Assembly (NCBI GenBank): GCA_016841265.1 | Contig: JAENZL010000006.1 | Coordinates: forward strand, 51,378 to 115,377 | Direction: 5' to 3' | Source: Methanobacteriota archaeon | Lineage (GTDB): Archaea; Halobacteriota; Methanosarcinia; Methanosarcinales; Methanosarcinaceae | Length of the DNA: 64,000 nt | Shown here: positions 53,339 to 63,819 of the stretch, piece by piece | How the letters are laid out: every line of letters starts with the position of its first letter | How positions within the stretch are numbered: the first letter of the stretch is position 1 | The notes under the pieces: model-generated | What the model was told of the DNA's origin: nothing | Seen by the model: only the letters and a program-made list of their open reading frames with translations | Databases searched by the model: none | Program-made: the position numbers and the translations under genes

Positions 53339-54523
53339 TCAAACCTCAAGCTCTTTTTCGAAGAAGGCTTCCAGCCGGTCCATACCCTCTTTTATGTTTT
53401 CGAGGCTGTTGGCGTAGGAAAAGCGCAGGTAACCTTCGGCTCCGTTCCCGAAGTCGACACCAGGGGTTACGGCAACGCCGGCTTCGTAGAGGATGCGGCG
53501 GCTAAGTTCCAGGGAGGCATTGCTGAACTTGCGGGCATCAGCGAGTACATAGAAAGCACCCATGGGTTCACTCCTGACGTCCAGGCCCATCTCGATTAGG
53601 CGTTTGAGCATATACTGGCGGCGCACGTTGTAGGTTTTGACCATCTCGACCACATGTTCCTGGGGACCTTTCAGGGCGGTGATTCCGGCTTCCTGGACAA
53701 AAGAATTGGCACAGATGAAGAAGTTCTGGTGCAGTTTTTGCAGGGCGCGGACGCACTCTTTGGGACAAATGATGTAGCCGAGCCGCCACCCGGTCATGGC
53801 GTAGAGCTTGGAAAAGCCGTTCAGGACAAAGGCCTTGTCCGTGTATTCCAGGATGCTGTGTTCCTCCCCGCTGTAAATCAGGCCCTGGTATATCTCATCA
53901 GAAATGATAGGGATGTTCTGCTCTTCCGCAATTTCGGCAAGACCTTTCAGGCTTTCTGCGGACATCACGTGGCCGCTCGGGTTCGAGGGACTATTGATAA
54001 GGATGGCTTTGGTGTTCGGGCTCAGACACTGGCGCACGGTCTCGGGTTCCAGGGCAAAGCCGTTTATTTCGTTTGTGTAGACATAGACAGGAGTTCCGCC
54101 CAGGTATTTCACGAAGTTAGGGTAGCAGGCGTAGTAAGGATTGGACATGATTACTTCGTCCAGGCGTTCGAGCAGGGCCATGAAGACCATCAGGAGAGCC
54201 GGGCTTGTCCCGGAGGTTACGATAACCTGTTCAGGACTCAGGTCCACCCCGAACTTCTGCCGGTAAGACTCCACAATTGCCTCCCTGAGAGAAATGAGCC
54301 CCTGGCTGTGGGTGTACTTCGTATTTCCCCTTGACATGGCAGCGATAGCCGCCTCACAAATATGAGGGGCAGTGGGAAAGTCAGGCTCCCCGATTTCCAG
54401 GTGAATAATGCTCTTTCCCTCAGCTTCCAGGGCCTGGGCACTTTCCAGCACTTCCATTACATAGAAAGGAGGAATGTCTTCGGATTTTTTTGATAAGATG
54501 CAATCTAATTTCTTTGAAAACAT
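53339..54523 (-). CDS. PLP-dependent class I aminotransferase
   Basis: The 394-residue protein starts at 54523, where aaggttc lies five bases upstream. The fold-type I signature is complete: IGEPDFPTAP near residue 45, NSPSNPSG near 170, the PLP lysine in NGFSKLYAMTGWRLGY near 230 and FSYANSLENIKEGM at the end. It belongs to the aspartate/aromatic aminotransferase group; substrate specificity is not evident. The gene is monocistronic. Its promoter carries a duplicated 22-base element. Confidence 0.9.
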   Translation of the reverse strand: MFSKKLDCILSKKSEDIPPFYVMEVLESAQALEAEGKSIIHLEIGEPDFPTAPHICEAAIAAMSRGNTKYTHSQGLISLREAIVESYRQKFGVDLSPEQVIVTSGTSPALLMVFMALLERLDEVIMSNPYYACYPNFVKYLGGTPVYVYTNEINGFALEPETVRQCLSPNTKAILINSPSNPSGHVMSAESLKGLAEIAEEQNIPIISDEIYQGLIYSGEEHSILEYTDKAFVLNGFSKLYAMTGWRLGYIICPKECVRALQKLHQNFFICANSFVQEAGITALKGPQEHVVEMVKTYNVRRQYMLKRLIEMGLDVRSEPMGAFYVLADARKFSNASLELSRRILYEAGVAVTPGVDFGNGAEGYLRFSYANSLENIKEGMDRLEAFFEKELEV

Positions 54524-54607
54524 AGAGAACCTTCTGAAAAGCATTGTAAAAGCGACATATGTAAAAGCGACTTATGTATCTGAATTTGCGTATGTTCTCA
54601 AGATTTA

Positions 54608-54651
54608 TATATTCTGTGGATAGGCAGTCTATATTCTGTGGATAGGCAGTC
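54608..54651. repeat. 22-base direct repeat at the aminotransferase promoter
   Basis: Two exact copies (54608-54629 and 54630-54651) of tatattctgtggataggcag plus tc, directly upstream of and touching the reverse-strand TATA box (atatataaatc on that strand). Confidence 0.9.
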
Positions 54652-54782
54652 CAGATTCAGTAGAGAGACGGGAAAAAAGATTCCAAATGGTAAAATATCC
54701 CCCGGGTAAAAGATCGAAGGGGAAAGAATGGAAGAAAAAATCCGGAAATCCAAAAAATAAAATGATCAGGTCCGGAACAGGA

Positions 54783-55412
54783 TCAGTCCCTGGGCATAAT
54801 CTTTTCAATTACTTCAACATCCGGCCCGTCCCATCCGTGCTCCTCGATAATTTTTGAAAAATCTCTCTGGAAAGCCTGGAACTTCACCACATTTTCAGGG
54901 ATAAGGTTCAGGTATTCATAATCCCCGTAAGCCCCCGTAAAAAAGGAACAGACCATCTCATCAAACTGTTCCTCAATCCGCTGGGGATACCAGAAGCCAT
55001 ACTGAGAAAGCAAAACAAGGTTCGGATCAGGAATCGGAGTCCCGTTAGAATAACTGTAAAGCCCCACAAAAATCTCCTCCCCGTTTTTTGCGGCTACGAA
55101 TTTTTTCGAAAACCCGGGTTTTCCGAGTTTCAGGAACCATTCCCCTTTAAGCAGGTCTTCAAGCTTTTTGATCAGTCCATGGGCTCTCAGGATCTTTTCG
55201 GTCAGCTGCTGGACTTCCAGAATAATAGATTTGCGCTGCTCTTCAGGCATATCAAGGCAGGACTTGCAGAACTCTTCCCCCCCGGGTTTCAGGGGTTCCG
55301 ATTTATCTCCACCCATTTCCGGACTATTTATGCCTTTTTCAGGCGCCTCTTTCTGCGCGGAATGAACTGCCACCTCTACGCCCCCCGATTTAATCTCAGG
55401 CTCTTTTACCAC
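54783..55412 (-). CDS. Hypothetical protein, GTG start
   Basis: A 209-residue soluble protein. A disordered Lys/Glu/Gly/Pro-rich N-terminal 50 residues precedes a CKSC pair, a helical segment (about 60-90) and a mixed alpha/beta C-terminal domain with the aromatic-rich YGFWYPQRIEEQFDEMV. A TATA-like ttatattgg 20-25 bases before the GTG suggests a leaderless transcript. I do not recognise the family. Confidence 0.65.
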   Translation of the reverse strand: MVKEPEIKSGGVEVAVHSAQKEAPEKGINSPEMGGDKSEPLKPGGEEFCKSCLDMPEEQRKSIILEVQQLTEKILRAHGLIKKLEDLLKGEWFLKLGKPGFSKKFVAAKNGEEIFVGLYSYSNGTPIPDPNLVLLSQYGFWYPQRIEEQFDEMVCSFFTGAYGDYEYLNLIPENVVKFQAFQRDFSKIIEEHGWDGPDVEVIEKIMPRD

Positions 55413-55540
55413 TGTGTAAGCACCCCAATATAAGATAGGGTGGGAATCCTATAAATATTGGGGAGCCTCACAAGACTTATTCGGATAATTTTTTAAGAGG
55501 TTCTTTTTTGACCCGGCCCTCAGCTCCCCCTTTGCAGCCC

Positions 55541-56224
55541 TTACCCATTGGAAACTCCCATCCCCCTGGAATCCCCAGAATCCGAGAGACTGTCCTCAAC
55601 ATCAGATGAAAGCCACCTGACCCCCAGGTACACAAAGGGAGTATCAAGCAGAGCAAAGACAATTTTAAGGACCCAGTAAGGCATGGCCATGGAAAAAACA
55701 AAGGCAGCGCCCAGTTCCGGGGTCTGGTGGTAGAAAGCGACGAACATGAACACCATGGAGTCGATTAACTGGGAAACGATCGTTGAGAGGTTGTTCCTGA
55801 GCCAGAGATGCTTTCCATTTGTCTTTTGCTTCCAGAAGTTGAAAGCCCAGAGGTCGTGATACTGGCTTATGAGAAAAGCGGTCAGGCTTGCCACGATCAA
55901 TCGCAGGGAACTTGAAAAAACAGTATCGAAAGCCTCATTGCTTGAATACTGGGCAGCAGGGGGAAAACTTGTACTGAAGAAAACAAAAAAAACTGCTATG
56001 CACAGGGCCAGAAATCCGGCATGCACGAAAACCCTGGTGACTTCTTTTCCTTTAACCTCTTCCACGATATCTGTGATGAGGAAAGTAACAGGGAATCCGA
56101 AAAAGCCGACTGAAGTTACAATACCAAATACACTAATCAACTTGCTCCCAAGGAGGTTTCCCAGGAGCAGGGAACTGATAAAGACCGTAAGCAAAAGTTG
56201 CAACTTGTAATCTATAGGTTTCAT
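55541..56224 (-). CDS. YhhQ/VUT-type queuine/archaeosine precursor transporter
   Basis: The 227-residue protein has six membrane helices, and carries FLITDIVEEVKGKEVTRVF near residue 50 and the SQLIDSMVFMFVAFYH segment near 155, both diagnostic of the VUT/YhhQ family of 7-deazapurine (preQ0/preQ1) importers. The start at 56224 fits a TATA (ctttataac) about 25 bases upstream, so the mRNA is leaderless; the 25-residue extension in the same frame is repeat-encoded. In archaea the imported base would serve archaeosine. Confidence 0.85.
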   Translation of the reverse strand: MKPIDYKLQLLLTVFISSLLLGNLLGSKLISVFGIVTSVGFFGFPVTFLITDIVEEVKGKEVTRVFVHAGFLALCIAVFFVFFSTSFPPAAQYSSNEAFDTVFSSSLRLIVASLTAFLISQYHDLWAFNFWKQKTNGKHLWLRNNLSTIVSQLIDSMVFMFVAFYHQTPELGAAFVFSMAMPYWVLKIVFALLDTPFVYLGVRWLSSDVEDSLSDSGDSRGMGVSNG

Positions 56225-56263
56225 GGATTCTCGGGGTTTAGGGTTATAAAGTATAGAGTTATT

Positions 56264-56355
56264 GGGGTTATGGAGTATAGAGTTTTTAAGGTAGGACATT
56301 GAGTTTTTGGGGGTTATGGAGTATAGAGTTTTTAAGGTAGGGTATTGAGTTTTTG
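56264..56355. repeat. 46-base direct repeat upstream of the transporter gene
   Basis: Two near-identical copies (56264-56309, 56310-56355) of a unit starting ggggttatggagtatagag. A degenerate third partial copy at about 56234-56262 contains the TATA box itself. Confidence 0.85.
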
Positions 56356-56466
56356 GGGTTCAGAATTTTGAGGTATGGATATTGGGATTTCTGTTAATAT
56401 ATATTTACAGCAATTAAGTCCCGCCGGGTTAACGGGACAGAAGATAAATAAATCTGGCTATTGAAA

Positions 56467-57300
56467 TTAGCTGAAGCGTTCGGCCCTTATGAAGAGGTTT
56501 TCGGGAGACCTGTCCACCTCATCGCAGATGATCCTGTGAGGGACTGTGGTGGGCAGGATAGACTGTGCCTGGTTGTCCGTTCCACGGAGTCCCCAGGTCT
56601 CGTCCGTAAGCAGGAAGTAAGAATTTTCAAGTCTGACCCCTTTTATTTCAAGGCCAGAACGGATTTCAGGGTCAGAGAGGTCGTTTCGGATTTTTTCGGC
56701 AGCCCTGACCTGAGTTCCCGGACCACCTTTTTTTATCGGATAAAGCCTATCATCGGAAAGAATTTTTTTAAAGGAACGGATGACCAGCCTGTAGCAGGTC
56801 TTCTTGTTCGTTGATTCTTCCGGCACCTTCTCCAGGTAGAAAACGCTGCGCTCGTTTCGGGCAATGTCGGAAAGGATATCGTCCCGCCTCGAAAAAGATT
56901 CGACTTCAAAGGATAGGACATCCAGGAAAAATACAGGGAACTTTTTAGAGAGGCTATCTGCTGTTGCCTGATGAACCTTTTCCCGGGGAATATATTCAAA
57001 ATTGAGGCTGACCCCGGAACCCGGGAATTCCTTTTCGATTTCAACCCGTTTAGCCTGAAAAGCCCTTACCGCTTCCGTAGAATCGTTGTAAATGAAGATT
57101 TCGTTATCATTTCCACAAAAAATCCTTGCAAGAGACACGGCAAAATCCAGAGCTGCAAGCTCGCATTCAAGGTTATTTTCAGGGCTTGCGGGAACCCTTG
57201 TAGTGGACTGGTGGATCTGCCTGCCGCCTCTGAGAACCGTGCAGCCGATATAGGAGTCTTCATTTTCGTTATAGGAAGAATCACAATAGATTTCAAACAT
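56467..57300 (-). CDS. RNase H-like protein with C-terminal extension
   Basis: A 277-residue protein from the ATG at 57300, supported by aaggtgaagg upstream. The first 150 residues follow the RNase HI fold with all four acidic positions: D in YCDSS, E in ECELAAL, D in NDSTEAV and D in HQATADSL. The C-terminal 125 residues are unfamiliar and may bind nucleic acid. The longer frame to 57477 adds hydrophobic, non-homologous sequence and is rejected. Activity on RNA/DNA hybrids is inferred. Confidence 0.65.
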   Translation of the reverse strand: MFEIYCDSSYNENEDSYIGCTVLRGGRQIHQSTTRVPASPENNLECELAALDFAVSLARIFCGNDNEIFIYNDSTEAVRAFQAKRVEIEKEFPGSGVSLNFEYIPREKVHQATADSLSKKFPVFFLDVLSFEVESFSRRDDILSDIARNERSVFYLEKVPEESTNKKTCYRLVIRSFKKILSDDRLYPIKKGGPGTQVRAAEKIRNDLSDPEIRSGLEIKGVRLENSYFLLTDETWGLRGTDNQAQSILPTTVPHRIICDEVDRSPENLFIRAERFS

Positions 57301-57622
57301 GTTTGCCTTCACCTTTTCAATAAGAAGAAATCCCCATGACAGGCGGGAAATCCCGAAGATTGCAGTATTCAGGATATTGTAAGCATATAATGAATAAGAG
57401 ATAAAATATGATCTTACAAAAGTATTGTGATGGAGAAGTGAAAGATCTAAAAAAGGGAAATCGTGCGCTGAGAACACATGGGGGATGAAAAAGGGAAAGG
57501 AGAAAGGAAAAAGAGGAAGAAAATGGTAGGAGAAGGGGAAAAGAGGAGGAAAAATGGGGAAAAAAGAAAGGAAAAGGGGAAAAAAGAAAGGAAAATGAAA
57601 AAATGAGAGAAAAAAGCTGCAA

Positions 57623-59239
<1,617 letters not shown>

Positions 59240-59435
59240 TCACCTGGATTTTGTGATCTGGGTTTGACCTAATAGAATTTATGAGTGAGTTAGAATGCAG
59301 CCCGATGTTATATGGGGTCTCATGCCTGGTTTCAAGTTTAGCCTCGGGTCTGGTCTCAATTAAACTCTTCAGAGCAGTTTTCATCCTGGAGCCCCGGAAA
59401 CTCCGAAAACTCCGAAAACCCCGGAAACCCCGGGA

Positions 59436-59714
59436 TCACTCTTCCACTACTGTAGCCAGGATATCCCTGAAGTCAACAAAGAGGCACTTCTCCCCATCTA
59501 TTTCGACTTCGTCAGTCTGGTAGCCACCGTAGAGCACCCTGTCACCTATTATCAGAGGAAGTTCCTTCCCGTCTTTATGAGTTCCTACAGCAACTATAAT
59601 TCCTTCCTTTTTCTCACTCTGGGCAGATTCGGGGATATAGATCCCGCCTTTAGTTACTTCTTCCTTCTTCAGGTGCTTTATCAAGACGCGTTCACCGATA
59701 GGTTTGATAATCAC
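59436..59714 (-). CDS. groS: Co-chaperonin GroES
   Basis: A 92-residue single-ring lid protein. The start MIIKPIGERVLIK, the mobile loop TKGGIYIPESAQSEKK near residues 21-38 and the strand GDRVLYGGYQTDEVEI identify GroES. It starts with GTG at 59714, with ggagg ten bases upstream. The first gene of the chaperonin operon. The spacer to groL (59234-59435) holds no gene and has the repeated phrase ccccggaaactccg. Confidence 0.95.
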   Translation of the reverse strand: MIIKPIGERVLIKHLKKEEVTKGGIYIPESAQSEKKEGIIVAVGTHKDGKELPLIIGDRVLYGGYQTDEVEIDGEKCLFVDFRDILATVVEE

Positions 59715-59798
59715 TATTTTGTTCCTCCTTTATGCATAAGTGGCCTCATAAGAGCTGAGCGTTGATAGGAGAACTCCAGAAGTGGATATTTAGAAAGC

Positions 59799-59820
59799 GC
59801 TGGCTACTTGTAAAGCCAGC
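59799..59820 (-). promoter_or_regulatory. Hairpin in groS upstream region
   Basis: A perfect seven-base stem, gctggct/agccagc, with an eight-base loop, about 85-105 bases upstream of the groS start and downstream of a TATA-like gttatatgc (reverse strand, about 59865-59873). It would be in the 5' leader and could be a regulatory structure. Confidence 0.4.
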
Positions 59821-59990
59821 AGTTTGCGTAGATGAACGTATTGAACCCCAGTTCGCTCAACTACCAGCATATAACGCAAAACAGGTATATAAAAATTATC
59901 GAGAAAATCAAAATGATTATTAAAAAATAGAGATGATATCTACAAAAATAAATAAAATATATATACCAGAGATTCACAAATACTGTTTTG

Positions 59991-60398
59991 ATGGTTCAAC
60001 AGATTATCCTGAAAAACCTCGACAAACCCCCCATAAAAAACCTGGAAGAGGACCTGCACTGGTTCTGCGACAGCTTTGGATTTTCCTCAGGCAGAGATAC
60101 AGAAAAAACCGCTACCAGGATAATAATCAGCCTGCTTGAAAACCTTTCAAACGATGAAATGGTTTCCTCGGAATCCCTTGCCACGGACCTTGAAATAAAA
60201 ACATCCAGGGTCAACCACCACCTCCGAAACCTCAATGACTCAGGCCTCCTCTACAGGAAAAAGCGCCTGATCTACCTGCGGGGAGGAAGTCTGAAAACCG
60301 CTGTCCAGGAAATGCGAAAAGACTCCGAAAGGATTCTGGATGAACTGGAAAACATTGCCGAAGAAATCGACACCTTGATGGGGGTCAAAAACAGGTAA
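59991..60398 (+). CDS. Winged-helix transcription regulator divergent from groES
   Basis: A 135-residue protein from the ATG at 59991; the TATA tract aataaaatatatatacc ends about 25 bases upstream, so the transcript is leaderless. A winged-helix domain lies at about residues 38-100 (ESLATDLEIKTSRVNHHLRNLNDSGLLYRKKR), followed by a helical C-terminal dimerisation tail. Its position, divergent from groES, suggests control of the chaperonin operon, but this is inference. Confidence 0.75.
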   Translation: MVQQIILKNLDKPPIKNLEEDLHWFCDSFGFSSGRDTEKTATRIIISLLENLSNDEMVSSESLATDLEIKTSRVNHHLRNLNDSGLLYRKKRLIYLRGGSLKTAVQEMRKDSERILDELENIAEEIDTLMGVKNR

Positions 60399-60507
60399 AA
60401 AAGCAAAAATGGAAAAACAGGGAAAACGGGAAAACAAGAAAAAACAAGAAAAAACAATAAATACGGATAAAATGGGTTTGGGGATAACCGAAAAAAGTAA
60501 ACATTTA

Positions 60508-60619
60508 AAGGTCAGCTTTTGAGAATAAGATTTTGAAGGTCAGCTTTTGAGAATAAGATTTTGAAGGTCAGCTTTTGAGAATAAGTTTTTAAAGGCAAGC
60601 TTTTGAGAATAAGTTTTTG
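60508..60619. repeat. 28-base tandem repeat, four copies
   Basis: Copies start at 60508, 60536, 60564 and 60592 with the core ggtcagcttttgagaataag. The first three are almost identical and the fourth is diverged. They lie about 50 bases upstream of the DUF362 gene and before its TATA element (caatataaaa, 60632-60641). Confidence 0.9.
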
Positions 60620-60666
60620 AAGTAGAGGGGACAATATAAAAATAAATAATATCAATTTTTGCAAGC

Positions 60667-61788
60667 ATGAGTAAAGTCTCCATAGTCCGCTGCCCTGATT
60701 ATTCCGATACAAAAAAAGCCATAGTTGAAGCTATAGACCTCGTGGGAGGGCTGGGCGATATAATTTCCCCCGGAGACAAGGTACTCCTGAAACCGAACAT
60801 CCTTGCAGCAAGCCCCCCGGAAGCGGCTGTCACTACCCACCCTACAGTGGTAGCCACCATGTGCGAATTAGTGTGCGAGGCAGGCGGAATTCCGGTAGTA
60901 GGAGACGGAGCAGGAATATCCAGGCCCGGAGCGACTGCAAAAGCCCTGAAAGCCTCTGGGATCGAAGAAGCAGCCCTAAAAACCGGAGCCGAGATAGTTA
61001 ATTTTGAAACCGCAGGTTTTACAAAGGTGAAGGTCCCGGACCCTTTGCAGTTCTCGGAACTCTACCTGGCAAACCCGGCCCTTGAAGCCGATGTCGTCAT
61101 CTCCCTCCCGAAACTCAAGACCCACGAACTTACCTACTATACAGGAGCAGTCAAGAACTTTTTTGGGGCACTTCCCCTGAACACACGAAAAGAAGCACAC
61201 TTCCTTGGCAAACGGGACCTTTTCGGAGAAGCTGTTGCAGACATTTACTCAGTCATCAAACCCCGGTTTGCAGTTATGGACGGAATCCTGGGGATGGAAG
61301 GAAAAGGCCCTTCCCATGGAAAGCCCGTAAATTCAGGCGTGGTTCTGGCAAGCTCCGACTGCGTAGCCCTTGACATCATAGCCGCAGAAATGATCGGTTT
61401 TGACCCCATTCAAATTCCCACAACCGCCGGAGCCCTCAAAAAAGGATATGGGAACCACTGCCCCCTTGTGGTAGGAACCCCGCTAAAAGAAGTGAAAATG
61501 AAATTCAAACCTTCAAGCGGCGGGATCAGCACAGCCCCCCCTTTCCTTACCCGCCATTTCGGAAAACTCTTCACCATCAGGCCCCGGATCAATCAGGAAA
61601 AATGTATCCGCTGTGGGGCCTGCTACCTTAACTGCTCTCCGCAAGCTGTGGAGAAGCTGAAAGACGGAAGCTTCCGGATCAACGAAGAAAAATGCATCCT
61701 CTGTTACTGCTGCAGGGAACTCTGCCCTAATGATGCGGTAGACATGAAAAAGTCACTTATGGCAAGGGTATTGACCAGCGAGCACTGA
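60667..61788 (+). CDS. DUF362 protein fused to a C-terminal 2[4Fe-4S] ferredoxin domain
   Basis: The 373-residue cytoplasmic protein has a DUF362 domain (about 1-295; KVLLKPNIL, GDGAG, DVVISLPKLKTH and SSDCVALDIIAAEM are conserved) and C-terminal clusters CIRCGACYLNC (about 315) and CILCYCCRELC (about 345). DUF362 proteins are widespread in anaerobes; their reaction is not established, though redox roles are assumed. The gene is monocistronic with a TATA box about 26-35 bases upstream, giving a leaderless or very short leader. Confidence 0.85.
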   Translation: MSKVSIVRCPDYSDTKKAIVEAIDLVGGLGDIISPGDKVLLKPNILAASPPEAAVTTHPTVVATMCELVCEAGGIPVVGDGAGISRPGATAKALKASGIEEAALKTGAEIVNFETAGFTKVKVPDPLQFSELYLANPALEADVVISLPKLKTHELTYYTGAVKNFFGALPLNTRKEAHFLGKRDLFGEAVADIYSVIKPRFAVMDGILGMEGKGPSHGKPVNSGVVLASSDCVALDIIAAEMIGFDPIQIPTTAGALKKGYGNHCPLVVGTPLKEVKMKFKPSSGGISTAPPFLTRHFGKLFTIRPRINQEKCIRCGACYLNCSPQAVEKLKDGSFRINEEKCILCYCCRELCPNDAVDMKKSLMARVLTSEH

Positions 61789-62046
61789 CCAAACCGAACT
61801 ACCAGAGAGAATAAGTAATCTGTTTTTATTGTCCAGGTTTGCTGGATTTAGAATTAACAAAGCAATCAAATTTTATGGGTTTTAATAGAACAAAAATACA
61901 GCTGATCGGATAAAACCCGGACTCGCAGTGAAAAATGCAAAGAACGATTCACAGCAATATCCAACCCTCTTTTTTCAACCTTTGAATAATGAATACAACT
62001 CCTCTGACAGCAAATTTATGTACAATTATGACATAATAAAAAAATC

Positions 62047-63354
62047 ATGCCTGAACTGGTGGAAATTCTCACCGATTCAAACCCCTGGTGGGCGAACAGG
62101 GAATTTAAGAAGGGTATCAAGAGAGAGAAGTATGTTACAAAAATAATTGAGTTTCTGGAAGGAGGGGAACTCGTTGTTCTTGACGGGATCAGGCATTCCG
62201 GGAAAACGACCCTGCTGTACCAGACTATCAGGGAACTGATAGAAACGGAGAAGATCGCCCCGAAAAAAATTCTTTTTGTAGACTTTGAAAACCCCACGTT
62301 TGCGTTTCTTGAAAATCCCCTGAGAAATGTCCTGGAAACTTATAAAAGGGACATTTGCAGCGAAAAAGGCACCGTCCTGATATTTGATGAAATTCAAAAA
62401 ATGAAGGGATGGGAAGAAGAAATCCAGGTGCTGCAAGACAAAAAAGAGTATATGATCATCCTTTCGGTATCTTCAGCCCGGTTACTTGACTGCAAACTCT
62501 CAGTCCTCATGGGAAGAGGAAGCTACCGGAAAGTCCCCATATATCCCCTCGACTTTTCCGAATACCTTATTTTCAGGGAGTTTCCCCTTGAAGAGGCCCT
62601 TAAAACCCCGGAAGCCCTGGAAGAAAACAAGTACCGGATAATGAACCTGCTGAAAGTTTACCTGCATGAAGGGGGCTTTTTCCAGGTTGCCCTTGAAAAG
62701 GACGAAGCTCTCAAAAAAGAACACCTGCGGGCATACCTTGACAGTATCATGTACAGAGACATTGTCCTCCAGAGTGAAGTGAGAAATGCCAGAGTATTGG
62801 AGGAACTTGTCCACCACTTCCTGACTAATTTCACTGCACCTTACTCATACAGGAAGCTTGGCAGGTTCCTTAAACTGGATTTTTCCACCCTGAAAGAATA
62901 TATTTACTATACCGAACAGGCAAAACTCCTTATTGAGGCCCAGCACTTCAACCCTTCCGGAAAAGCCGGGGGGAGAAAAAACAAAAAGATATACTGTATC
63001 GATAATGGACTCAGGAATGCCACGGGCATTATAAGCTCGGAGTCAGAAGGGAAGCTTGCCGAAAACCTTGTGTTCATGGAACTTCAGCGCAAGGGGTATG
63101 AACCATCTTACTGGGAAGGCAGCAGGGGAGAAGTTAAGTTTGTCATCAGAAGAGAAAACGATTCCCTTTGCGCAATAAACGTATCCTACAAAGACAGGCC
63201 TGAACAAGCTGAGACAAAAGCCCTGCTGGGATTTGCAAAGACATTCGGCCCGGCAGTAAAAGAACTGGTCCTGATTACAAAAGATATTGAAAAAGAAAAT
63301 GAAGGAGTCAGACACATTCCACTCTGGAAGTGGTTACTGAAAATGGAAGAATAA
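62047..63354 (+). CDS. AAA ATPase with DUF4143 (AAA_14 family)
   Basis: The 435-residue P-loop ATPase has Walker A DGIRHSGKTTLL near residue 48, Walker B LIFDEIQK near 117 and a C-terminal DUF4143 domain with a nuclease-like fold (ENLVFMELQRKGYEP, SYWEGSRGEVKFVI). The family is highly amplified in archaea and in some cases linked to mobile DNA, but functions are unknown. The ATG at 62047 lies close to a TATA-like acataataaa, so the leader is very short. It is isolated, without a visible partner toxin or mobile element. Confidence 0.85.
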   Translation: MPELVEILTDSNPWWANREFKKGIKREKYVTKIIEFLEGGELVVLDGIRHSGKTTLLYQTIRELIETEKIAPKKILFVDFENPTFAFLENPLRNVLETYKRDICSEKGTVLIFDEIQKMKGWEEEIQVLQDKKEYMIILSVSSARLLDCKLSVLMGRGSYRKVPIYPLDFSEYLIFREFPLEEALKTPEALEENKYRIMNLLKVYLHEGGFFQVALEKDEALKKEHLRAYLDSIMYRDIVLQSEVRNARVLEELVHHFLTNFTAPYSYRKLGRFLKLDFSTLKEYIYYTEQAKLLIEAQHFNPSGKAGGRKNKKIYCIDNGLRNATGIISSESEGKLAENLVFMELQRKGYEPSYWEGSRGEVKFVIRRENDSLCAINVSYKDRPEQAETKALLGFAKTFGPAVKELVLITKDIEKENEGVRHIPLWKWLLKMEE

Positions 63355-63606
63355 TTTAGGAAGTATGTATATTAAAAACTTGCAGAAGAGAGGGGTATAA
63401 TTCCGAAAAAACCTGAAATTCCGGCAATCAGATTATAATATTTTTCATTTTAAGTAGAATGAAAGCCCTTTTATCCCATAAAGCTGAAAATATGTATAAA
63501 AGTCTGTCTTTTAATTGAATGGGATTTATATAAATATGCAATTAAAATTATGTGATGAGGCGGTCGTCAGCCATTACTATGACGGTATACCATCACAGGT
63601 GATAAC

Positions 63607-63819
63607 ATGCTCTATATTGATACAGAGTACGACCCTGAAATATGCTCCCTTTGCAAAGGGGCAGGGCACACGGAAGGCAGGATATGTGAAGCCTGCGGGG
63701 GAAGTGGCGCGGTTCTGGTTGCACAGCCGGCAAGAAACTGTCCTCTCTGCGGTGGAGCGGGATACCTGGGCACCGATATCTGCAGGGCCTGCGGAGGAAG
63801 CGGTTGGGCACTGCTTTGA
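63607..63819 (+). CDS. Stand-alone DnaJ-type zinc-finger protein
   Basis: A 70-residue protein with four CxxCxGxG-like repeats: CSLCKGAG (about 13), CEACGGSG (about 28), CPLCGGAG (about 45) and CRACGGSG (about 59), the pattern of the DnaJ/Hsp40 cysteine-rich domain that binds two zincs. There is no J domain nearby. It may act in zinc-dependent chaperone or redox work, which is unproven. aggtgat lies five bases before the ATG. Nothing recognisable follows to the window end. Confidence 0.8.
   Translation: MLYIDTEYDPEICSLCKGAGHTEGRICEACGGSGAVLVAQPARNCPLCGGAGYLGTDICRACGGSGWALL

Noticed and set aside
60508-60619. Possible CRISPR or phage attachment repeats
   Set aside because: Repeats abut one another, and no integrase or tRNA-end duplication was seen.
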